Shown: positions 52,961 through 61,961 of the stretch, piece by piece | How the letters are laid out: each line of letters starts with the position of its first letter | How positions within the stretch are numbered: position 1 is the first letter of the stretch | Assembly (NCBI GenBank): GCA_002293525.1 | Contig: DBDJ01000068.1 | Span: 1-64,000 of the forward strand | Direction: 5' to 3' | DNA length: 64,000 nucleotides | Origin: Lachnospiraceae bacterium UBA935 | Lineage (GTDB): Bacteria; Bacillota; Clostridia; Lachnospirales; Lachnospiraceae | The notes under the pieces: model-generated | Seen by the model: the letters and a program-made list of their open reading frames with translations, nothing else | Told to the model about the DNA's origin: nothing | Database searches by the model: none | Position numbers and translations under genes: made by a program

Positions 52961-55492
52961 ATGAAGAAAATTGTAAAAGAGCAAAGCAGTAATATCATAG
53001 TCTTTTTGCTATTCTGTGCCATAGTTTTTATTTCCAACTGGTCGATCTTGCTAGGAAATAACTTAATGAAATATGATATTATGGATGCTCATTATCCTAA
53101 TTCGCTGTTTTTATCTAATTGCCTGCAAAACGGTGTTCTCCCGCTCTGGAATCCGCAGATTCGGTATGGGATACCATACTATACTACCATAGGCGGACCA
53201 GTCTGGTATCCGACTACAGTTATATTGGCATTGTTTGATTATCCCTTGGTAAGCGTGGGGATTGAATATAGTTTTCACATTGTCATAGCTTGTTTTGGGA
53301 TGTATTTGCTGATCCAGTCATTACTGGATCAGTCCAGCTGGCGTTATCGCCGCGTCATTGCCATAATGGCGGGAATTTTTTATGGTTTTTCCGGGGTATT
53401 TATGTCCAATGCGCAGCACATAATGATTATTATCAGTGCCGCTTGGATCCCCATGGTGCTGTATTTTGTCCGCCGCTATGTGCAAAGCCAAAAGAAGTCG
53501 TTGCTTCTGATTGCCGGTTTTTGCAGCGGCCTCAGTGTTTTAGGGGGGTATCCAGAATTATGGGTAGCGATGTTCCTGGTCTTAATTCCTTATTGTATCT
53601 GGCAATATGAAGCAATACTCCCTATCAAAAAAAGAATCGGCAAAGCCTTTGTCTTGTATTGCAGCATCGGGATCAGCACGGTATTGGCATCCTTTGTCAC
53701 CCTTTTTCCTTTTTTGATAGGAATCAATAACTTTGACAGGATGACAAGAGATTTAGGGATGCAATTGAGTTCTTATAATTTTGAGTTAATATTATCGGCT
53801 TTTTTCCCCAACGTCACTACCTATATCCAAAATGCCGCCAAACCAATTGATATCTCTATGATGAGCAGTTATATCGGTTTGTTCAGCATACTGACGATAC
53901 CGGTCATTTTTCGGAAAGAAAGTAAGAACAGAATATGGTGTCTTGCGATTGCTGCTTTTGGTTTTCTGATGATGCTGGGAGACAAAACTTTTTTTCATGG
54001 TTTATTTTATCGGTTTTTCCCCATGTTTGATACATTTCGTTTTCCCACTTTATGGAGATGTATTGTCGCCTTGTTTTTATTGATTGCTTTATCAGAGTCA
54101 TGGCTGCATCTGCTGCAGGATGCTGACGAGCAAAGAACGGTTTCCCGGCTGGCTGGCAAGGCGGCCCTGGGCTTGTTTTTTTTGGCGGTGTTGATCGGGA
54201 TCATCGGCCAAGTTCAGATTCCATCCGGTGATAAGATATTTAGCGAAAAAATAACAAGTGATTTATGGATAACATGTATCATCATCTCTGCCTATAGTGC
54301 TTTGTTTTATGTCATGGCCCGTGCTAAAGAAAATAATGTCAAAATCCATATCCTATGTATCCTGGCAATTGTAATATTCGAAGTTTCGTTTTATCGCTAT
54401 GAAATCGGACCGGTTACCATAACAAAAAAATTTCCCACGGATTCGCTAAATAGCCGTACGGTATCAGATCATATTGAATCGGAAACAGAAAAAAATAAAA
54501 ACCGTGTCCGGTCGGTTGACTTTAAGGATGCCATCAGGAGCCGCAATGCCGATTCCATAAGTCATACGACCCCCACTTTGGAAGGAACCCTGAATGAAGA
54601 AGGATATACAGTAATAAAAAGACCCAATGAACTTCAATACACAGGTTCTGTCAATGCTTTTATTACCAGGCAGAATCCGGTGGCATATTTTACCGGCAAT
54701 GTAGTAGATAATCAAGAAATATCACTGGAAGAATGGCTGCAGAAGATAACGGCAGACCCTTCAGAAATATATATGGAAGAGAGTGGGATCAATCAAGGCT
54801 TTACCGAAACAGTCATAGGGGAAGCTCAGAATTTGACTGAAGAAGCAGTTGGAATATCAGTGGATGACGGAAACTATACGTTGTCTGGCGAGTTTCCAAA
54901 CGCATCATCAAAAAAATTTACCCAACTGAGAGTATATGTTTCTGGAAGCGTGACGGATGTCGTGATGGTTGATATCAGCTTTGTATTAGAGGAAGATGGG
55001 AGCTCCTATCAGGAACAGATATATTACGTATTTGAGGATGACAGAGGTAAGTATTTTAACGTATATATGCCGGATGACAAGTCCTATTCTCAGATCGTGA
55101 TAAACCCTCATGACGATGGTGTGGGCATACAAGAGTCCTATTATATTGCAGGAGAGCGGATTCGCAAGGCAGATAATGTTAAGGTGGAATGGTTTCTGCC
55201 TAATGACATCAGCTTAACAGTGAATAATGAAGATACCGGATATCTGGTATTAATGCAGTCTATGTATCCTATGTGGCATATGTATGTGGACGGGGCGGAA
55301 GAAGAAATCAGCCTGATCAATGGTTTGTTCATGGGAGCAAAACTGGAACCGGGAGTTCATGAAGTGCGATTTCGATTTATTCCTTGGGATTTTTATGTGG
55401 GGGCAGTGGTTTCCGGCGGGTATTTTCTGATGATGATAATTATGATAGTGCATGAGCATCGTAAAAAGGGTAAAAAAAATGACGGTAATTAA
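52961..55492 (+). CDS. YfhO-family membrane protein (GT-C-like)
   Basis: 843 aa. About 12 helices in residues 10-520 and a long C-terminal outside domain ending in one more helix. Family features: YDIMDAHYPNSLFLSNCLQNG with the acidic first-loop motif, LPLWNPQIRYGIPYY, and GFSGVFMSNAQHIMIIISAAW. Bacillus/Listeria YfhO-type proteins move sugar from C55-P-sugar onto lipoteichoic acid outside the membrane. A C55-P-sugar synthase candidate lies at 60789. AAGAGGAAT upstream. Confidence 0.82.
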   Translation: MKKIVKEQSSNIIVFLLFCAIVFISNWSILLGNNLMKYDIMDAHYPNSLFLSNCLQNGVLPLWNPQIRYGIPYYTTIGGPVWYPTTVILALFDYPLVSVGIEYSFHIVIACFGMYLLIQSLLDQSSWRYRRVIAIMAGIFYGFSGVFMSNAQHIMIIISAAWIPMVLYFVRRYVQSQKKSLLLIAGFCSGLSVLGGYPELWVAMFLVLIPYCIWQYEAILPIKKRIGKAFVLYCSIGISTVLASFVTLFPFLIGINNFDRMTRDLGMQLSSYNFELILSAFFPNVTTYIQNAAKPIDISMMSSYIGLFSILTIPVIFRKESKNRIWCLAIAAFGFLMMLGDKTFFHGLFYRFFPMFDTFRFPTLWRCIVALFLLIALSESWLHLLQDADEQRTVSRLAGKAALGLFFLAVLIGIIGQVQIPSGDKIFSEKITSDLWITCIIISAYSALFYVMARAKENNVKIHILCILAIVIFEVSFYRYEIGPVTITKKFPTDSLNSRTVSDHIESETEKNKNRVRSVDFKDAIRSRNADSISHTTPTLEGTLNEEGYTVIKRPNELQYTGSVNAFITRQNPVAYFTGNVVDNQEISLEEWLQKITADPSEIYMEESGINQGFTETVIGEAQNLTEEAVGISVDDGNYTLSGEFPNASSKKFTQLRVYVSGSVTDVVMVDISFVLEEDGSSYQEQIYYVFEDDRGKYFNVYMPDDKSYSQIVINPHDDGVGIQESYYIAGERIRKADNVKVEWFLPNDISLTVNNEDTGYLVLMQSMYPMWHMYVDGAEEEISLINGLFMGAKLEPGVHEVRFRFIPWDFYVGAVVSGGYFLMMIIMIVHEHRKKGKKNDGN

Positions 55493-56042
55493 CGATGGTA
55501 TAAAAATGTCATATGAAAAAGGGCATGTTTTACTTAGATGTCTACAAGATAAAGATGCCCCCTTGATGTATGAATGGATGCAGGATCCAGACATTACAAA
55601 ATATTTTAGATTTGATCAAAATATGACAACCATGGAAAGTATAAAACAGTTTATTCAGGATAATCAAAATACAGGCAAAAACATTCATTTTGCGATCGCA
55701 GATGCAAAAAGCGATGAATATTATGGGACAGTAAGCCTGAAAGATATTGACTATAGCGCAAGAAAAGCAGAATATGCCATCGTCTTAAGAAGGCGATGGC
55801 AAGGAAATGGATATGGTGCTGCGGCAACAGTGATGATTTTGGACTATGCTTTTTTTACACTGAATCTTAAGCGGGTTTATCTAAACGTGTTAGCCGATAA
55901 CATAAATGCCATTAAGCTATATCAGAGGCTTGGCTTTCAATATGAAGGTGAATTTTTGGATCATCTGATGACAGCTAATGGCATATCTTCTTTGAAATGG
56001 TATCGTATCATGAAAGAGGAATATGAAAAGATCAAGAGATAA
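55479..56042 (+). CDS. GNAT-family N-acetyltransferase
   Basis: 187 aa. LRCLQDKDAPLMYEWMQDPDITKYF begins the fold; AIVLRRRWQGNGYGAAATVMIL (read in parts) contains the acetyl-CoA loop RxxGxG/A, and LNVLADNINAIKLYQRLGFQYEGEF is the classic last motif. PseH/WecD-like enzymes of this layout acetylate amino sugars in nucleotide form. It overlaps YfhO by 14 bases and converges with the leftward transferase by 11. ATG 55479 is chosen; a GTG/ATG further upstream lies in YfhO. Confidence 0.75.
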   Translation: MTVINDGIKMSYEKGHVLLRCLQDKDAPLMYEWMQDPDITKYFRFDQNMTTMESIKQFIQDNQNTGKNIHFAIADAKSDEYYGTVSLKDIDYSARKAEYAIVLRRRWQGNGYGAAATVMILDYAFFTLNLKRVYLNVLADNINAIKLYQRLGFQYEGEFLDHLMTANGISSLKWYRIMKEEYEKIKR

Positions 56043-57420
56043 TTTTTAGCAGTTCTTTTTTTATGTTGTTCAACGAATCCGGTTTGAATAATGTTTCTGA
56101 AAACTCCTTAGAATCTTTCGCAGAAAACCTCCTTATTTCCCGCAGCAGTTCCTGTTCATTGTTAATATAAGTAGCAAATCCACGCGCCACCAAGTCATCA
56201 ACATAATAATTTTCATCAGTGCTATATATTAAAATACTGCCTTGAAAAGCCAGTGCTTCAAATAATGTTGTGGAACCGGCTCCGACATGGTATTTTGAAA
56301 CCGCCATGATTTCATGCACATTTATATTCCGATCGATTACTTCGATGTCGGGGTGATCCATCAGGCAGGGGTATAATGTCCGCCAGTACTGACATTCCGA
56401 TGGATGCAGCTTGTATTTTATTGAATATCCTTCGGCCTTACTTATTTTAGCAAAATCCACTGCCATTTGACTTAGTTTTTTGCCGATGGATCCTTGTGAA
56501 TAAAATACAATTTGTTTTTGGTTCGGAAGAAGTTCTTTAAGTGAATCAATCGAATAATCCATCACGGGATAGCCGCTGCTGATCAGTTTGGTACATTCCG
56601 GCATCCTCATTTCAGCGGTCCAGTAATCACCGAAAGTAAATATATATGAGGGAAAATATTTGTTAACGGAGCTTGTGTCAAGGCAGTTATATGCAATGTG
56701 CTTGGAGCCGGTCAGGCCATGCTGCATTTCAATGACAGGTATCCCTTGTTCGTGGGCAGCGTGAATTAATGCCATATGACGGTTGCTATAGTATTCATCT
56801 AAAATAACACATTTGTTTTTTACATTCAGTATTTTTGAATAATAATCTTTTCTTAACCGGAAATCTTCCACCAGGAACATAACCGAGTAGGCGTAGTCAT
56901 CGTCTAATACAATATCCAATTTTTCCTGAATCATTTGCAGGTAGCTGACAATTTCTTTTGCAGGGTAACGATATTTTTTAATAAATTTGAAGGCTGCTCC
57001 CAGGAAAACTTCTTTTATATTACAGAAAACATCATTTGTGCCCTTGTATAATATATCTTTAGACAAAAGCGGGTTATAAGAGGTATGAAACTGCACCGGC
57101 AGACCTGAATCCTGTAAAAAGTCCAAATAGGGCTGTAATCTTTTGCCGCTTATGTCACGATAATAGTTCTTGCAGTCAACAAAGATTTCTTTAGGAGTGG
57201 CGGATATCTTATTGACGATCTGCTTGGGGATATGACGCAGTAGCCTTAAATATGACAAATAGTGGTTCTGGGTTCGATCAGGGTGAATATTTTCAAGCTT
57301 TTCCACATAAGACGTAAAAATCCCATCTCTGATTAAATTCCAGAAATAAATGCCTTTATATTGAAAATGAAAGAAGTTATTTTCTTTTTCAGTCAATAAA
57401 AATTCCTCGCATCTATCCAT
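56032..57420 (-). CDS. KpsS/TagF-superfamily capsule transferase-like protein
   Basis: 462 aa. The second half has IPVIEMQHGLTGSKHIAY near 233 and TFGDYWTAEM, YKLHPSECQYWRTLYP near 338, and YHVGAGSTTLFEALAFQGSILIYS near 385. These HG, LHP and GSTTLFEA motifs are shared by CDP-glycerol glycerophosphotransferases (TagB/TagF) and KpsS/KpsC capsule proteins. The donor may be CDP-glycerol/ribitol or CMP-Kdo; the KdsB-like gene makes the latter conceivable. It lies 20 bases downstream, in transcription, from a flippase gene. Confidence 0.65.
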   Translation of the reverse strand: MDRCEEFLLTEKENNFFHFQYKGIYFWNLIRDGIFTSYVEKLENIHPDRTQNHYLSYLRLLRHIPKQIVNKISATPKEIFVDCKNYYRDISGKRLQPYLDFLQDSGLPVQFHTSYNPLLSKDILYKGTNDVFCNIKEVFLGAAFKFIKKYRYPAKEIVSYLQMIQEKLDIVLDDDYAYSVMFLVEDFRLRKDYYSKILNVKNKCVILDEYYSNRHMALIHAAHEQGIPVIEMQHGLTGSKHIAYNCLDTSSVNKYFPSYIFTFGDYWTAEMRMPECTKLISSGYPVMDYSIDSLKELLPNQKQIVFYSQGSIGKKLSQMAVDFAKISKAEGYSIKYKLHPSECQYWRTLYPCLMDHPDIEVIDRNINVHEIMAVSKYHVGAGSTTLFEALAFQGSILIYSTDENYYVDDLVARGFATYINNEQELLREIRRFSAKDSKEFSETLFKPDSLNNIKKELLKIIS

Positions 57421-57439
57421 AAAACTTTCCCTTTCCTTT

Positions 57440-58855
57440 TCAGTGCTTTCCTGATAAAGATTGTCTGATTATACTTAGTTTATCACGGTGCAAATAGATC
57501 AGCAATCCTGATATGGCGGCACAAGCTACGATTAAGAGATAACGGGCGACCGGAAAATGATACAACGGAATAATCATCATGGAAATGATAAACAGAACTG
57601 CGGCTGTACAAAATATAAATTTATTGTCATAAAACTCTTTGACTTTTAATTTTCGGCATGAATAAAAGTGTGTACATAACAGAACCAGATAGCCGATCAA
57701 AGTCGTATATGCCGCCATAATATATCCCCAAACCGGGATCAATAAGATATTCAAGATCAGGTTTACAGCTGCGGCAATAATAGTATTTTTAGCGATTCCG
57801 AAGGTTTTTTTATGATAAAACTCCACATTGGCATAGAAGGTATAAAGAAATGCGAACATACGTCCGGCAATAAGCGGTGGCATGAGGAAGACACTTTCCC
57901 GATAATTATCACCGCCGATAATCAGGACTAATTCTGGGGCAAATAACATAATCGCTATGCTGATTGCACAAAAAATAAAAATATAGGGTCTGCTGACTTT
58001 CTTAATCAAATTATGATTCTGCCTGTGTAACTGCTCAAAAAGCCAAGGTACCCAGGCATGATTGACGGATGACTGCAATATCATGAAAATGACAGAACAT
58101 AAGTAAGCAATATTGTAAAGTGCCGTATATTCTGTACCCCAGTACCTGGTAATTATGATCTGATCTGTCGTTCCCAGGATATTGCTGGATAATAAATGAG
58201 GTACCAGCGGTATTGCGATCCGTAATGCATATTTACAAAATTCCCATTCAAACTTACGGCCTTTATATAGGATGAACAGATAGAGTGCCAGATTAAAAAT
58301 TGTCAATGATCCGGTTCCGCCGATAATTTTACCCCATGCTTTATCGTCTGATACCATCACCAGTAAAAGTGAAATCAGGGTTGCGGCAAGAGCGGGTGCA
58401 ATCGAAAAAAAACTGGCACTTTTGTATTTCATCAGCATCTGATTATTGGTTGCTAAAAGTTTTGTGGCTGGCACTATCATCAGATGGGTGAACATTACAT
58501 GAATATACACGATATTCATATTAAACAGGGAAATGAAAAAATCCTGAAAGGTTAGCACAATAAGATAACAGATTCCGGTGAAAGCAGTACCGCACAGTAA
58601 AATTGATGAAAGAAAAGAATCCAGTTTTTCCTCGTAATCAAAGCGGGCTCTGTTTATGGAAGAATACATTTCCAAAGTGACGATAATAGACAGGAGACTT
58701 AGCCAAGAATTAAAATTATTATAAAAGCCCAGATCCTCTTGCGACATGATCCGGGTAAAAAGAGGCATAGTCAGGAATCCAATACCTTGTAGCAGAAAAT
58801 TAGAGGCAATATACCAGCTTCCGGCTTTGATTGTTTTACTGTTTACATTATCCAT
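57440..58855 (-). CDS. Wzx-type flippase (second complete copy)
   Basis: 471 aa, about 12-14 helices. KAGSWYIASNFLLQGIGFLTMPLFTRIMS at the start (read in parts), GFYNNFNSWLSLLSII, ANVEFYHKKT and the typical INLILNILLIPVWG late motif. ATG 58855 is used; it has no strong ribosome binding site and sits only 9 bases from a -10 box, so translation may be leaderless. It is the second complete flippase besides 33541, suggesting two separate lipid-linked products. Confidence 0.8.
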   Translation of the reverse strand: MDNVNSKTIKAGSWYIASNFLLQGIGFLTMPLFTRIMSQEDLGFYNNFNSWLSLLSIIVTLEMYSSINRARFDYEEKLDSFLSSILLCGTAFTGICYLIVLTFQDFFISLFNMNIVYIHVMFTHLMIVPATKLLATNNQMLMKYKSASFFSIAPALAATLISLLLVMVSDDKAWGKIIGGTGSLTIFNLALYLFILYKGRKFEWEFCKYALRIAIPLVPHLLSSNILGTTDQIIITRYWGTEYTALYNIAYLCSVIFMILQSSVNHAWVPWLFEQLHRQNHNLIKKVSRPYIFIFCAISIAIMLFAPELVLIIGGDNYRESVFLMPPLIAGRMFAFLYTFYANVEFYHKKTFGIAKNTIIAAAVNLILNILLIPVWGYIMAAYTTLIGYLVLLCTHFYSCRKLKVKEFYDNKFIFCTAAVLFIISMMIIPLYHFPVARYLLIVACAAISGLLIYLHRDKLSIIRQSLSGKH

Positions 58856-58864
58856 AACCCTGTA

Positions 58865-58894
58865 AGTATAGCATATTAAAATATAATTTGCCAA
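58865..58894 (-). promoter_or_regulatory. Promoter of the leftward flippase/transferase pair, possibly leaderless
   Basis: -35 TTGGCA (58894-58889), 18-base spacer, extended -10 TGCTATACT (TATACT 58870-58865). The expected start site falls within about 3 bases of the ATG. Confidence 0.5.
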
Positions 58895-59047
58895 CTTGTC
58901 ATTTTTATTTTATGTTTTTTTATTCGCCATATTGTGAAAACTTATAAAATAGGATACAATCTTATGAGTGGAGAGGTGAAAGATTGAAAGAAAAGCACTT
59001 TCAACTATTGATTTTGGGTGCGGCAGAGCCGCAGATGGGGTGAAAAT

Positions 59048-59734
59048 ATGAGAAAAATAGCGGTTTTGACGTACCCGGTGAAACATCGTAAAACGTTCGA
59101 TTTGTTGAGTTTGTTAAAAGGGAATGGTTATACTGACGTATGCGTCTGTGCAATACCATTTCATTATCAAAAAAAGAAATTCCCAATATATCAGCATCGC
59201 CCTGAAATGAATTACAATGTTCCAGAGTTAAGTGAGTTATGCCGTAACCTGAATTATAAGTATGCGGAGGGGTCGCTTGATTCCTTTGGGATTGAAATCG
59301 ATAGAGTGGTATTAGTAGCTGGTGCCGGAATAATTCCAGATGACTTTGTAAGAAGTCATGTGATAATAAATGCTCATCCGGGATACATTCCCAATTGTAG
59401 AGGACTAGATGCCTTTAAATGGGCGATACATGAAAAACAACCGATTGGCGTAACAACGCATCTTATTGGAAAATACATTGATGCAGGTGATATAATAGAA
59501 CGAAGAAAAATTGATGTCTACGATACGGACACATTTCATGCCGTTGCTGAGCGTGTCTATGAAAATGAAGTATCCATGTTGGTTGAAGCGATAGAAAAGT
59601 ATGTGCCTGATAATGTTACTTTGATATTACCGGATGAATATGAATTACACAAGAGAATGCCTGAAACTGTTGAAGAAAAACTTTTGGAAGACTTTGAAGG
59701 GTATAAAAAACTCTTTGGGATAAAAAGGGAGTGA
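59048..59734 (+). CDS. Formyltransferase-family protein
   Basis: 228 aa, only the Formyl_trans_N domain. Catalytic triad is canonical: Asn108 and His110 in VIINAHPGYIP, and Asp145 in YIDAGDII; CRGLDAFKWAI covers the RGxxxxxW segment. It should transfer formyl to an aminosugar nucleotide, as in QdtF/VioF-type enzymes. Unlike the 2929 gene, it has no C-terminal domain. ATG 59048 lies after GGGGTGAA. Confidence 0.75.
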   Translation: MRKIAVLTYPVKHRKTFDLLSLLKGNGYTDVCVCAIPFHYQKKKFPIYQHRPEMNYNVPELSELCRNLNYKYAEGSLDSFGIEIDRVVLVAGAGIIPDDFVRSHVIINAHPGYIPNCRGLDAFKWAIHEKQPIGVTTHLIGKYIDAGDIIERRKIDVYDTDTFHAVAERVYENEVSMLVEAIEKYVPDNVTLILPDEYELHKRMPETVEEKLLEDFEGYKKLFGIKRE

Positions 59735-59738
59735 ACCT

Positions 59739-59843
59739 ATGAATGAGGGTAAAATACGCATCAACATTGATATCGTCGCAGTCATATGCTATTATGGTCT
59801 ACAAGAACAAGAAAAGTCTATAATCAGGAAAGAGTGCTTATAA
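59739..59843 (+). CDS. 34-aa small frame between formyltransferase and GT2
   Basis: ATG 59739 is preceded by GGGAG at 7 bases, better than many real genes here. It reads MNEGKIRINIDIVAVICYYG and ends one base before the GT2 ATG. The IxIDIVAVICYYG portion resembles the first strand of a GT2-like fold, so it may be the stub of a duplicated GT2 start, or a coupling peptide. Confidence 0.35.
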   Translation: MNEGKIRINIDIVAVICYYGLQEQEKSIIRKECL

Positions 59844-59844
59844 T

Positions 59845-60738
59845 ATGTGCGGAACAGTGAATGTACTGATCAGTGCCTATAATGGCGAAAAATACATCGA
59901 AGAGCAAATCGATAGCATTCTGCAGCAGACCTATAAGAATATCAAAATCATAATCCGTGATGACGGTTCTACAGACAGTACGGTTAAATTAATTGAAGCC
60001 AATCCTTTATACAAAGACATAGCGATCTATAAGGATAGCAATATCGGCCATGGAAAGAGTTTTCTAAAACTGCTGGAGTATACACCGGAGGGAGATTATT
60101 GGGCTTTTTGCGATCAGGATGATGTCTGGGAACCACAGAAACTGGAGTGGGCGGTCGAATGGCTGGACAAGCAGAGGGGGAGGGCGGCCCTTTATCATGG
60201 CTCTTATGACATGTATTCTGAAGACTTATCGGTCAAAGTCGGTGAATATACCAGGCCGACAAGCAAAATCAAGTTCTACAATACGATAACGGACAGTGTT
60301 TATCAGGGCTTTTCCGTCGTGATCAACAGGGAACTGCGTTCATTATTACGGCGCTGCGATATAGAGCGTCTTACCGCCCATGACTGGATGGCCGGAATGA
60401 TTGCGGAACAATTCGGGACCGTTTTCTTTGATGCAAGGATTACGGCAAAGCACCGGCGTCTGAAGAACAGTCTTTCAGCGATGAATCTGTCTAATCGAGC
60501 GGCTTGGTTCATGAAGGCGCTGCAGGGTAAAACGGAAATATCAACCACCGTAAAAGAGTTCCTGAGGGTGTTTGGTGATGAAATCAGTGTTTCCGACCGA
60601 AAAATATTAGAATGGTTCGATCATGACAAGTATTGCATGAAGGATGCTCTGAAGAAAGCATGTTATTACAAGAGATGGAGGCCGTCGATACCCTCGGAAA
60701 TTGCGATCAGAGTACTGATGGTTTTGGGGAAGGTTTAA
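59845..60738 (+). CDS. GT2-family glycosyltransferase (rhamnosyltransferase-like)
   Basis: 297 aa. VNVLISAYNGEKYIEEQIDSIL, IRDDGSTDSTVKLI, DYWAFCDQDDVWEPQKL (the QDD metal site near residue 92), and a late TAHDWMAGMIAEQFG. This is the pattern of rhamnosyl- and related transferases (RfbF/WbbL-like). GGAAAGAG lies upstream. Confidence 0.82.
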   Translation: MCGTVNVLISAYNGEKYIEEQIDSILQQTYKNIKIIIRDDGSTDSTVKLIEANPLYKDIAIYKDSNIGHGKSFLKLLEYTPEGDYWAFCDQDDVWEPQKLEWAVEWLDKQRGRAALYHGSYDMYSEDLSVKVGEYTRPTSKIKFYNTITDSVYQGFSVVINRELRSLLRRCDIERLTAHDWMAGMIAEQFGTVFFDARITAKHRRLKNSLSAMNLSNRAAWFMKALQGKTEISTTVKEFLRVFGDEISVSDRKILEWFDHDKYCMKDALKKACYYKRWRPSIPSEIAIRVLMVLGKV

Positions 60739-60788
60739 TAGTAGTATTGGTGTGGGGAAGACTAAACTGAAAATATAAGGAATGAAAC

Positions 60789-61478
60789 ATGAACAAGATC
60801 TTGCTGATTATCCCGGCTTATAATGAAGAAAATAATATTGTGTCGGTAGTCAATAATTTAATAAGCAATTTTCCGCAATATGATTATATCATTATTAATG
60901 ACGGTTCCACCGACGATACCAGGAAAATCTGCCGCAACAATCAGTTTCAGTTTTTGGATCTGCCGGTAAATGTCGGCCTGACCGGTGCAGTCAGAAGCGG
61001 GATGAAGTTTGCCAATTATTATGGTTATGATTATGTGGTTCAATTTGACGGAGACGGCCAGCATCTTCCGGAATATATTGAGGATATGCTGAAAGCAATG
61101 AAGGAAACCGATGCTGATATTATTATCGGGTCGAGATACAAGACGAAGAAAAAACCATTTACAGTGAGAATGATCGGCAGTCAGATTATCACGCTGGCAA
61201 TATGGCTGACCACGAAAGGCAAATATCTCGGCGATGCAACGTCGGGAATGAGATTATATAATAAGAAGATGATCAAAAGATTTGGCTATAATATGCAATA
61301 TACTGCCGAACCGGACACCCTGGCTTTTTTAATTAATAAAAATATCCGGATTGAAGAAGTGCAGGTGGAGATGCGGGAGCGGATCGCAGGCAGCAGTTAT
61401 CTGACAGTCGGCAGAGCAGCAAGGTATATGCTTCACATGTTATTTTCTATATTGATATTCCAATGGTTCAGACAATAG
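60789..61478 (+). CDS. GT2 polyprenyl-phosphate sugar synthase (DPM1-like)
   Basis: 229 aa. IIPAYNEENNIVSVV, IINDGSTDDTRKI, GLTGAVRSGMKFA, VQFDGDGQHLPEYI (DxD) and the DPM-type GSRYKTKKKP and DATSGMRLY motifs. No C-terminal helices. Such enzymes load a sugar on undecaprenyl phosphate for use outside the membrane. The next genes, DUF2304 and a GT-C-like protein, are its usual companions. AAGGAA lies 8 bases upstream. Confidence 0.85.
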   Translation: MNKILLIIPAYNEENNIVSVVNNLISNFPQYDYIIINDGSTDDTRKICRNNQFQFLDLPVNVGLTGAVRSGMKFANYYGYDYVVQFDGDGQHLPEYIEDMLKAMKETDADIIIGSRYKTKKKPFTVRMIGSQIITLAIWLTTKGKYLGDATSGMRLYNKKMIKRFGYNMQYTAEPDTLAFLINKNIRIEEVQVEMRERIAGSSYLTVGRAARYMLHMLFSILIFQWFRQ

Positions 61479-61551
61479 TAACTCAGACAAGAGTAACACA
61501 AGAGTAACTCAGACAAAGTAACTCAGACAAAGTAACTCAGGCGATAGTAAC
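61469..61551 (+). repeat. 14-15-bp tandem repeat array after the DPM1-like gene
   Basis: About six copies of AGTAACTCAGACAA-type units, starting within the last codons (TTCAGACAATAG) of the DPM1-like gene and ending before the AAAAGGGAAAA of the DUF2304 gene. Confidence 0.85.
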
Positions 61552-61583
61552 ACTAATAACTTGAAAAGGGAAAATAAACAGAA

Positions 61584-61961
61584 ATGAATGTTACATTACA
61601 AATAGCCCTGCTTATATTTGCTTTAGTAACCAGTGTATGGATCTTGCGCAAAGTGCGGAGATGTAAAGTAAAGGTCTATGATGCCGTTTTTTGGGTTTCG
61701 TTATCTTTTCTTTTAATCTTTCTGGGTATTGTGCCGAATGTTTCGTTTATCATGGCAGACATTCTGGGGATTCAGTCTCCGGCTAATTTTGTCTTTTTAA
61801 TTATTATTTTCCTGTTACTGGAAAAAACCTTTACTTTATCGATTCAAGTATCGCAGCTGGAAGATAAAGTAGAGAATCTGACCGCTGAGATTGCCTTAAG
61901 AAGTAAGGCTATGGAAAATAAGCTGGAAGTCAAGGAGCAGGATGATAATGAAGTTAAGTAA
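61584..61961 (+). CDS. DUF2304-family membrane protein
   Basis: 125 aa. Three helices (residues 4-20, 33-52 and 66-82) and a C-terminal coiled coil (QLEDKVENLTAEIALRSKAME). DUF2304 proteins are small membrane partners usually found next to DPM1-like GT2 enzymes; exact role unproven. It overlaps the next gene by 14 bases. Confidence 0.8.
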   Translation: MNVTLQIALLIFALVTSVWILRKVRRCKVKVYDAVFWVSLSFLLIFLGIVPNVSFIMADILGIQSPANFVFLIIIFLLLEKTFTLSIQVSQLEDKVENLTAEIALRSKAMENKLEVKEQDDNEVK

